DNA of 27,964 nt from Patescibacteria group bacterium (GTDB lineage: Bacteria > Patescibacteriota > UBA1384 > XYA2-FULL-43-10 > 1-14-0-10-43-13), in the NCBI GenBank assembly GCA_022705465.1, contig JAKJEK010000001.1:1-27964 (forward strand), in the 5' to 3' direction. The notes under the pieces were generated by a model. It was not told where the DNA came from. It saw nothing but the letters and a program-made list of their open reading frames with translations, and did not search any database. Below are positions 16,150 through 23,027 of this stretch, one piece after another. Both the position numbers and the translations under genes were made by a program. Numbering within the stretch: position 1 is the stretch's first letter; every line of letters begins with the position of its first letter.

Positions 16150-18384
16150 TTAAATGTTTACTTCGAAGATGTTACCATCGGAAAGTATCCACAATTTTTG
16201 TAATTTTGAGTTAACAACAAAGTCGTGAATTTGGGCGCCATCGAGAGTGTACTGATTTATAAACTCGCCGGTTTTGCTGAATTTGACAATGCGATTTTGT
16301 TTGTTGTCAAAGATATACAGATATGGAGTATCACTATTGGTAAATATGGAAGTTGGTTGTTCGATTTGAATATTAGGTACTGGAAGGGGCTTGAGTGAGA
16401 AGGTAGTTTCGTGTGTGCCACGAGTGAACTTGGTTACGGCAGTGTCGCTGTGAAGGACATAAATGTCGCCGTCTACGGCCAGGTCGATTGCATTGCTGAG
16501 TGATGGTTTACGTGAAGTAGTGTAAGCGCTGGCCTTTGAGTAGGTTGGTTTATGATCGGAGTATTTCCAGATCTGGTTTTCGGACGCATCCAACAGATAG
16601 ATGTTTGTTGAATAACTGCCGATTGCATTCGCGTTTTTCCAGATGCCTTGTTCGTCCTCCGTCGCTACTTCACTAAAGGTGCTGGTTAGTGGATCGTAGA
16701 GCAACACTTTGTTTTTATCGGTGTATATGAATACTTTATTGGTGTTGTGCGAATTCGTGAGGTCAACTGCGGTACCGTATTCTTTGCCAATTGAAGCGAC
16801 TAGTCGCGAATCCCAGTCTTGAGTATGGGTGGAATATATTTTCCCGTTATCACCTATTCCAAGAATTTCTGAACTAAAGAGGGTAAACTTTTTGATATTG
16901 TTGCCAAGTGCTGTTGCTGGTGACGAAGCGTAGACGCGTTCTGTCGCGGTTAGATTGTCGAGTGATAGTTGGATTTCTTTGACGAGTTGAGCGGAGCTGT
17001 CTTTGGTTGGAGCATATTCCAGCGATTTTTGTGCGGTCTCCATAGCTTGATACATTTTCTCAACTCCACCAGTTTTACCTAGGGCAACGTCCTCTTTGGC
17101 AGCGTTGAACAATACTCTGGCTTCATCGTATGATTTAGCAAGGGTATTCTCCTGTATCATTTGCTGCTGAGCTGTGCTTTTATTGTGAATTTTTAGGTAA
17201 ACACCTAAGACGAGAATGGCAATCAAAGTGGCATAAATATACTTGCGGTTCTGTGGTTTTGGCAGTGACCTGACAAATGAACCAATTCGATTAAGAATTG
17301 CTTGAACTGCTGGTGAAGTTTTCCCGACAATTTGACTAATAAGTGATCGGTAGCCGCTAGTTGTGTGTTGTTTTATTGTGTTAAGGGCGGAGGAGTCACT
17401 AATTTTGGAAGCCGCCTTGTGGGCAATTGGTTTTATGGCTGGTGAAATGTTGTCACTGATTTTTTCAGCACGTTTCTTGCCTTTACTGATTAATTCATGA
17501 CTTTTAGGGCCATACTTATCGTGCCAGGACTGTTGAAAGGAGCTGATTAAACGACCGGTGTTTTCCTTTGTCCAGCGATAAGAACTTGCGGTTTGTTTAA
17601 CGATTTTGTCCTGATACGGGGTGATATTTCGCCTGAACTTTTTCAAGGGTGTGTCGATGGGGTCGTCTAAATAAAATTGTTCTGGAAGATCATCCAAGGT
17701 TTGATTTGAAGCTTCTTTTAAATTGATGATTTCAATGGAGATGGCATTAAGATTGGTTACCTTCAGTCGTCTGAAATATAGGTAAAGTTCATTTATTATG
17801 GTTTTAGCTGTGCCATTGGCACTCATTTTTCTTAAACGGTCGAGCGAGAGGTGATTATATAGCTCGTTAGTGCCCAGAATAATGCGATCTCCTTCACTGA
17901 CTGATCCACTGATAACATTACTGAAGGCTTGTTTTGATGATGGCGGTTCGTGCAGGCTAGGGCGTTCAGTGATCGTAGAGATTTTACCGTTGCGATAGAT
18001 ATGGCCGGAGACACTTCCTGTTTGAGCGAGTAGGATTTCTTCGTGCGTTGCCAGACCGATGACTGCATTGAGATTGCCTATCCAATCTTTTTCACCACTT
18101 TGGGCTAAACTGCCGAGAGACTCATTAATCTTAACAATAATGTCTTCAAACAGCTCTTCAAGTGGTTTGTTGGGGTCATTGATTTCGTAATTATCAATGG
18201 TTTTGGTAATCGTTTTGGGGACTTTGGTTGAGGGAAACCAGGGACATAGGACCTCAATCAAATAGAAAAAGAATGCTTGGGGCATTTTCTCTTTATCGAT
18301 TTTTCCGCTGAATAAAAATCGGTCTGAGGTTTTTCCTCTAACCGTTAAATAGGCTGATCTAGTAATAATGTCAGATTTAGCCAT
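16150..18384 (-). CDS. PP2C-like domain / transmembrane / beta-propeller protein
   Basis: Function unknown; 744 aa in three parts. Residues about 70-225 resemble a PP2C-type phosphatase core (LNAVIGLATHEEILLAQTGS, then GDRIILGTNELYNHLS), but the metal-binding aspartates normally seen in ADGMGG and GDSR are not visible (GDSRaY is TGSVSGHIY), suggesting a non-catalytic or strongly diverged domain. A basic, helical linker follows (225-380), then one membrane helix at about 381-397, a helical stretch with coiled-coil character (400-480), and a C-terminal region 500-744 built of repeated strands such as NKVFIYTDKNKVLLYDP and TNIYLLDASENQIWKYSD, typical of NHL-like beta-propellers. The topology would place the PP2C-like part inside and the propeller outside. 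GGAG precedes ATG 18384. Confidence 0.75.
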   Translation of the reverse strand: MAKSDIITRSAYLTVRGKTSDRFLFSGKIDKEKMPQAFFFYLIEVLCPWFPSTKVPKTITKTIDNYEINDPNKPLEELFEDIIVKINESLGSLAQSGEKDWIGNLNAVIGLATHEEILLAQTGSVSGHIYRNGKISTITERPSLHEPPSSKQAFSNVISGSVSEGDRIILGTNELYNHLSLDRLRKMSANGTAKTIINELYLYFRRLKVTNLNAISIEIINLKEASNQTLDDLPEQFYLDDPIDTPLKKFRRNITPYQDKIVKQTASSYRWTKENTGRLISSFQQSWHDKYGPKSHELISKGKKRAEKISDNISPAIKPIAHKAASKISDSSALNTIKQHTTSGYRSLISQIVGKTSPAVQAILNRIGSFVRSLPKPQNRKYIYATLIAILVLGVYLKIHNKSTAQQQMIQENTLAKSYDEARVLFNAAKEDVALGKTGGVEKMYQAMETAQKSLEYAPTKDSSAQLVKEIQLSLDNLTATERVYASSPATALGNNIKKFTLFSSEILGIGDNGKIYSTHTQDWDSRLVASIGKEYGTAVDLTNSHNTNKVFIYTDKNKVLLYDPLTSTFSEVATEDEQGIWKNANAIGSYSTNIYLLDASENQIWKYSDHKPTYSKASAYTTSRKPSLSNAIDLAVDGDIYVLHSDTAVTKFTRGTHETTFSLKPLPVPNIQIEQPTSIFTNSDTPYLYIFDNKQNRIVKFSKTGEFINQYTLDGAQIHDFVVNSKLQKLWILSDGNIFEVNI

Positions 18385-18404
18385 AAATCTCCGTTCCTAG
18401 AAAT

Positions 18405-18457
18405 AACCCTCAGTTTGGACAGAGTTACTGATCTAAATTCTGTATTTATCTGAGGTT
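18405..18457 (-). promoter_or_regulatory. Possible structured leader of the PP2C-like gene
   Basis: A broken inverted repeat, AACCCTCAG (18405-18413) with CTGAGGTT (18450-18457, one bulged C), encloses a second one, ACAGA (18419-18423) with TCTGT (18439-18443). It begins 21 bases before the ATG on the minus strand and would fold in the 5' leader if transcription starts further upstream. No known riboswitch is recognised. Confidence 0.3.
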
Positions 18458-18707
18458 GCAAGAATTGTATAAGGCCTGTCGGTAACAGTAGGTACTACAA
18501 TTCATTTTACCAAAAAGGACCAACAAACAAAACCTTTGCCGCGGGCAAGTGAATGAATTTGCGGTGGCAAATGCCGGAGTGATGCAAAAACGTCGAAAGT
18601 GTGTTAATATGAGGGTGCTCCGCTGGGACGTAAATTGGGCGAACATTTATAATCAGGGTTTCTATAATGGAACTGCTCTAACAACTGTTGGAGTTGGACT
18701 TATATCT

Positions 18708-18727
18708 AACCAAACCGTGGTTTGGTT
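18708..18727. repeat. Near-perfect 20-bp palindrome upstream of tRNA-Pro
   Basis: AACCAAACC and its exact complement GGTTTGGTT are separated by GT. The two-base spacer is too short for an ordinary RNA hairpin loop without opening a pair, so a dimeric protein-binding site is at least as likely. No T-run follows, so it is not a terminator. Confidence 0.6.
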
Positions 18728-18851
18728 GTGCGGTCACCCACTTGGGCTTTGCGGCCAATTTATAGTTTCGGCGGAGCAAATTCAGCGAGGAAATGATGTT
18801 AATACATAATGGGCGGTAGGCCTTTTGTTGTTTTAATTCAGGTTGAGAATT

Positions 18852-18927
18852 CGGGGTGTAGCACAGTTGGTAGTGCGCTGGGCTGGGGGTCCAGAGGTCC
18901 GCGGTTCGAGTCCGCGCACCCCGACCA
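18852..18927 (+). tRNA. tRNA-Pro (anticodon GGG)
   Basis: A complete cloverleaf can be drawn: acceptor CGGGGTG/CACCCCG, D-stem GCAC/GTGC with GG in the loop, anticodon stem CTGGG/TCCAG (one G-U pair) with loop CTGGGGG, so anticodon GGG, and T-stem CGCGG/CCGCG with loop TTCGAGT. Discriminator A and an encoded CCA end follow. The C1-G72 pair fits proline. It reads CCC and CCU codons. The protein frame antisense to it is an artefact of the tRNA sequence. Confidence 0.96.
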
Positions 18928-19072
18928 TCCTTTATTTCCACCTTTATTCTGACAAATTGGAGCCACGGTGGACTCGGGAGTTACGGGTATGGGTCGTTGT
19001 TGGGTAAGAATGTGTTTGTGGTAGTGCGTTTATTTTTGTCGGTAAACAGACCAACTGGGTCTGAAGTACATG

Positions 19073-19126
19073 ACAAAAAAACAGATCAGTTGTTTTCGAG
19101 GGAAAACGGTGGATCTGTTTTTTTGT
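19073..19126. terminator. Bidirectional terminator containing the stop codon of the 1154-aa gene
   Basis: A 15-bp perfect stem (arms 19073-19087 and 19112-19126, core ACAGATC/GATCTGT flanked by A7/T7) encloses a second small stem GTTTTC/GAAAAC. A-runs and T-runs lie at opposite ends, so it can stop the minus-strand coiled-coil gene and plus-strand transcription from tRNA-Pro. The TGA stop of the minus gene (19086-19088) straddles the inner end of one arm, so the last ~12 codons lie inside the hairpin. A smaller hairpin, CAGACC/GGTCTG, sits beside it at 19047-19063. Confidence 0.8.
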
Positions 19127-22100
19127 TTGACGTATGGACTGGATGTTTTGGTTTAGCTGCTAGCTCCAGGTTGTTTTCCTGGGTAACAGTAGTTTGCGTC
19201 AGTCTTTCGACCTGCGAATTAATTCTTTTGAGTGTTGAGATAACCAACGACTTTGGCTCTGTATCCCGAGCATTATCACGCATCCAGTCCAAATTTGTAT
19301 TGACTAGTCGATCAATTATACGCGGAGGAAGCATTTCCGCCTTACCGTCAACTCTCAGCATTATACTTAGCGCATTTTCGACTTGTTGCCAGGGCACGTG
19401 ATTACGTTGAAGGTAGCCGGTGATAATGGTAGCTGCCTCATGGACATGCGGTTCTCTGGCAAATTCCTGATAGGTTCGTTTAAACGATAAGGCTGGTTGC
19501 TCAACCGGTTGTGGTCTGTGTTGGTGTTGTCTCGGTCTTTGTTTATCGTGCAGTTTAGCTTCCTGTGTCAGGGTTTGATAGTGTTCATTAACAGCTGCGA
19601 CAATGGCATTGCCTCTCACGTCACCTTCGTTGTTGGGTAGTAAGATATTAAAGGCTACCCGGATACTATCACGCAGTTGTTTGAGCGAGTAATCGGGAGG
19701 GAGAGCTAGGTAGGTTTTGAGAGTATCGATATCTTTGATTTGGATTCCAGCCTGTTCTGGAGCAATGGTGAGATTTTGAATTAGTTTTTCGAAGTTCTTC
19801 TGAGTATGGTTAAGCCTTTGTTGTTCGGCCGGAGGCAGATTGGAGATTTCATGGGTTGGTTGGTATCTTTTTTCTTCTCTGGCGCCGACTTGCACAAGAA
19901 CTCTCTCCAGTGCTTCTTTGGAAGTTAGCTTGGAGTCGAGTTCTTTGAGCCGTTTTGCCCTCCTGGTTAACTCGTTTTGTGCAACAAAGGTTTCGAAATC
20001 AGGGACTGGAGCGGAACCCAGTTTGACTTTACCGTCAATCTGATCGATAACGTGCTGATAGCGAGTGGTGGCCACTTCAACGAGTTTTTCTTGGGATATA
20101 TCATTGAATGCAACTTGTTTCTCTGGAGTTTCGTGTTTGATGGTACGGGGTTTTTTTGCGGCGGTCGCTGCGGTTGGCGGTTCCGGTGCCTCATGTGTGA
20201 CGGGCTCAGGTTGTTGTTCTGGCTGCCTTGCATCAGTAACTTCTGGTTTCGGTTGGTCTGTTTCAGTAGCTGGTTGACTGTCGTGTAAGCTCGATTCTTG
20301 CGTTGTGTGTTTTGGTTGTTGATTGGGAGGTGCTGTTTTGGTGCCTTGTACCGATGCCGGACTTTGTTGTTTTTCATAGAGTTCAAAAAGGGATTTGCGA
20401 ACGTTTTCCCATTCTTTGGTAGCAGTTTCTAGCCTGGCCTCTAACCTAGCTCTTTGATCGGTATTGCCTCTTGCCTGTGATATTTGATCTTCCAGGGTTC
20501 GCATGGTCTCTTCTTTGTGCTGAACAGAACTGTAGAGCATGGAAAATTCTTTTAAATTTTTCAGTTGATGCTCAGTCTCCTTTTTAGTTTTCTCTGCATC
20601 AAGATACTCCTTTTCTTTAGCAGAAAACTTGGCTTTATCTATGTAAGATGCTGATTCTATCTGATCCAGTTCGCCTTCCAATTTTTTCAGCAGGGCATTT
20701 GTTTCGGCCAGGGAGCTTCGTAGTTTTGCTAGCTGGCTGGCATTTTCTTGCACGAATTGGGCAAATTCTTTTTTGGTAGGGGGTGGTGCCTCTGGTGTAG
20801 CGGCAGGTTCGACTAACTCGGATTCAGCGGTTGACTGTTGACTGCTACTTTCGATCGTTGCTAGCTCCTCGTGGATGTTGCGCCAAATGTCCTGTCGTCT
20901 CTGATACATGGCATTATAGGTTTGGGCTACGTTATTCATTTGTTCAACGAATAATGCTACCTGAGTTCGGCTAAATTCTGCCGCTGATCCTGAGCCGGTT
21001 GCATTGTTGCGAAGGGCGCGCAAATTGTTTTGAAGTTGGCGATGCTGATGGACCAGATTTCCTAAATTTCTCTCAAGTCTTCTTGATTCAATAAATAATT
21101 GCTCAACTCTTGTTAGAGTTGTTATCTCCGTGCGAATCCGTTCTTGTTCTGTTAGCAAGGCCTGGCGTTGCTGGGCGATGGCTTCCCGTGTTTGAAGAGC
21201 GTCTGGTACTTGAAGTGCTTTTTCCTGTTCCTCGAGCTGTTTGAGTTCGGCATCAATAGCCATAGAGCGTTGCCGTAGTTCATAATAGCGTGATGTTTTT
21301 TCCCAAGCTTTTTCACGAAGTTCGTTAGTAATTTTGAATGGTAATGTCTCAGTTTTTTCTACCGGACGTTGGGCTTCGGGTCTTGTTTTGGTTTTTTCGG
21401 TGACAGTGGGTGCAGCTTGAGCGGGGCGTGTTTCGGATTGGGGTGGACGTGCAACTCGAACAGTATCATTATTTCTTAAGAGTCCGTCAACCACTTCGGC
21501 GCGAAGTTGTTCTTGCTGGATGTTGCCGCCTCGGGTGGTGGCAATTTCACCGGCTGCTTTCATAAATAGACCCATCATGGCGGAGCCAATGCCGATTTTG
21601 CCGATGGTGGGTAAGGCAGTGCCCATGGTGTGGACCAGGGATCCCCCCATTTTAAATGCTCCAGTATGACTAACTATGTCGCCTGGATTGTAGATAAAGT
21701 TAAAGCCATTAAAGAGTGAGCCAACCGTCCGATGTCCATGCTGGCCAACTCCCATTGGCAGGCCCCAAAGCAAGCCGAAGACGGCGGTGGTGGCAGCGCT
21801 AGCCACAGTGCGTTGGGTTTTCATTTTCTTCTCTAAGGCCATATGGGAATTTTCTTTTTCCAGAATTGCCGCTTCTGATTTTGATATTGTAATTAACAAG
21901 GGTTCAAGCGCTTGGGCAAAGGCTTCCTGGTCGATTTTTCTTGCTTCGAGTTGTTGTTCAAGTTCACGGATTTGTTTAATTGGCCCGTCTTCGATTTCTT
22001 TTAGAGCCTTGCGTTTCTCGTCTTCTAATTTAAGCCGTTCTTTTCGGCCGCGCATGAGATACTGCAGCGTTTCGAATCCGCCCTCAACAGCTGTTTGCAT

Positions 22101-22550
22101 GCCTAGGCTATACAACATCGGGGCGGCAATGAAAGCGGCACCTCCGCCAGTCAGAATGGTTGCGGTGGAGGCCAGAGCGGTGCCCGCAAGAATTTTACTA
22201 CCAACCTTGATAGCTTTGCCCCAGCCCGTCGTTTCGAGTTTGCGTCTGATTTTACCGACTAGTCCCTTACCATAGCGCTGTTCTAGGCACTTTTCTTCAC
22301 GGGTTTTAATTTGGCTGGTTAATTGGTCGGCAAATGAGAGCCTTTCGGCTTTTTGCTTTTTTTCGTTTTTTTCGTGATTCTCTGGAGGTATCGGTCGCGT
22401 TTCGTTGTGAGGTGGGGTGGGTGTGTTCAGCGTTTCCGGTAGTTTTGTAATATTTTCTGTGTCTTGGTTATGCGGATTTTCCTCATGCAATATAAGTGCA
22501 TTTCCGGCACTTGATTCTTGTGTGGGATTGTATCCTGGTCGTTCTCCCAT
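19086..22550 (-). CDS. Large membrane-associated coiled-coil protein, copy B (unknown function)
   Basis: No family recognised. Of 1154 aa: residues 1-70 are polar, Pro/Glu/Asn-rich and probably disordered; 84-170 is a conserved block with LEQRYGKGLVGKIRRKL and then a hydrophobic, glycine/alanine-rich region (about 115-155) able to cross or sit in the membrane. A charged helix follows (168-245), then hydrophobic stretches at about 247-268 and 315-335. Long Gln/Glu/Arg-rich coiled coils occupy about 405-565 and 595-730, followed by a Pro/Gln/Thr-rich linker (730-810) and a helical C-terminal region (815-1154) absent from copy A. The first ~340 residues are paralogous to the 720-aa protein at 23028-25190. 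ATG 22550 follows GGAG. It lies 21 bases after small protein B. It is probably a scaffold or structural protein; that is inference. Confidence 0.82.
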   Translation of the reverse strand: MGERPGYNPTQESSAGNALILHEENPHNQDTENITKLPETLNTPTPPHNETRPIPPENHEKNEKKQKAERLSFADQLTSQIKTREEKCLEQRYGKGLVGKIRRKLETTGWGKAIKVGSKILAGTALASTATILTGGGAAFIAAPMLYSLGMQTAVEGGFETLQYLMRGRKERLKLEDEKRKALKEIEDGPIKQIRELEQQLEARKIDQEAFAQALEPLLITISKSEAAILEKENSHMALEKKMKTQRTVASAATTAVFGLLWGLPMGVGQHGHRTVGSLFNGFNFIYNPGDIVSHTGAFKMGGSLVHTMGTALPTIGKIGIGSAMMGLFMKAAGEIATTRGGNIQQEQLRAEVVDGLLRNNDTVRVARPPQSETRPAQAAPTVTEKTKTRPEAQRPVEKTETLPFKITNELREKAWEKTSRYYELRQRSMAIDAELKQLEEQEKALQVPDALQTREAIAQQRQALLTEQERIRTEITTLTRVEQLFIESRRLERNLGNLVHQHRQLQNNLRALRNNATGSGSAAEFSRTQVALFVEQMNNVAQTYNAMYQRRQDIWRNIHEELATIESSSQQSTAESELVEPAATPEAPPPTKKEFAQFVQENASQLAKLRSSLAETNALLKKLEGELDQIESASYIDKAKFSAKEKEYLDAEKTKKETEHQLKNLKEFSMLYSSVQHKEETMRTLEDQISQARGNTDQRARLEARLETATKEWENVRKSLFELYEKQQSPASVQGTKTAPPNQQPKHTTQESSLHDSQPATETDQPKPEVTDARQPEQQPEPVTHEAPEPPTAATAAKKPRTIKHETPEKQVAFNDISQEKLVEVATTRYQHVIDQIDGKVKLGSAPVPDFETFVAQNELTRRAKRLKELDSKLTSKEALERVLVQVGAREEKRYQPTHEISNLPPAEQQRLNHTQKNFEKLIQNLTIAPEQAGIQIKDIDTLKTYLALPPDYSLKQLRDSIRVAFNILLPNNEGDVRGNAIVAAVNEHYQTLTQEAKLHDKQRPRQHQHRPQPVEQPALSFKRTYQEFAREPHVHEAATIITGYLQRNHVPWQQVENALSIMLRVDGKAEMLPPRIIDRLVNTNLDWMRDNARDTEPKSLVISTLKRINSQVERLTQTTVTQENNLELAAKPKHPVHTSNKKTDPPFSLENN

Positions 22551-22571
22551 AAAACTTCTCCGTTGGTTTGG

Positions 22572-22892
22572 TTATCTTTGTTGTTTGGTTAGGCTAAGAA
22601 TCTCTTCTTTGAAAGCTAAAACTTCCTCGGCGGCAATTTGATCAAGGTCTATACCCTTATCAAACAAGGCCTTCTTAACTTTTTTGGCATTTTTTTCTTC
22701 GGTAAGATCTTCGAGAATACTGGTGCCTTCGGTTAAATCATTTACCCGAGCTGATATCCTACCAAGGATTATTTTAACCATTAATTCGGAGATTCTCGAT
22801 TTTTGAAGTTGCGGTATATTATCAATACTGAGCAGCTCAAATATGCTTTTCCCAAGAACCGAATTATTAATCGTACCGTTTGAATTATTCAT
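22572..22892 (-). CDS. Small helical protein, copy B (unknown function)
   Basis: 106 aa, charged and predicted helical, no signal peptide or membrane segment. It shares with the 118-aa protein at 25210-25566 an N-terminal IFELL segment (17-21), a middle helix pattern ending with RISARV (RIIARI in the other), and a C-terminal ID-x-x-QIA-x-x-EVL block (81-91) followed by K-x-EI. Both are followed by a paralogous giant protein at about 20 bases. ATG 22892 has no Shine-Dalgarno; a TTTAAT box at 22912-22907 ends 14 bases upstream, so a short-leader mRNA is possible, as is readthrough from the preceding module. I cannot assign a family; a search including CPR-restricted DUFs (for example DUF5663) would be the test. 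Confidence 0.78.
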   Translation of the reverse strand: MNNSNGTINNSVLGKSIFELLSIDNIPQLQKSRISELMVKIILGRISARVNDLTEGTSILEDLTEEKNAKKVKKALFDKGIDLDQIAAEEVLAFKEEILSLTKQQR

Positions 22893-23027
22893 TGTGTTGC
22901 AAAATAATTAAATTTGTTATTGCATTTGTCGTTGGTGAATAATCAGGATCCTTGTCGTGGACAGGTTTAGGAGGTTCTGGCTTTTTAAGTTTTATCTTTA
23001 GAGGGAGAGGACAATCTTTTTGTTTGC

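Larger units (their letters stand above)
18385..18851. other. 467-base region without a convincing gene
   Basis: Between the divergent PP2C-like gene and tRNA-Pro. It holds the leader inverted repeat near 18405-18457, an almost perfect palindrome at 18708-18727, and TATAAT-like boxes at 18648-18653 and 18663-18668 that could start the tRNA transcript but have no good -35 partner. Open frames on both strands have no ribosome-binding site and no protein-like composition, so I call none. Confidence 0.6.

Noticed and set aside
18549..18809. Plus-strand 86-codon frame upstream of the tRNA
   Set aside because: No ribosome-binding site, irregular composition, and it runs across the palindrome; more likely non-coding.
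18678..18941. Minus-strand 87-codon frame across the tRNA
   Set aside because: It is antisense to tRNA-Pro; the translated text from the tRNA is a well-known spurious protein pattern.
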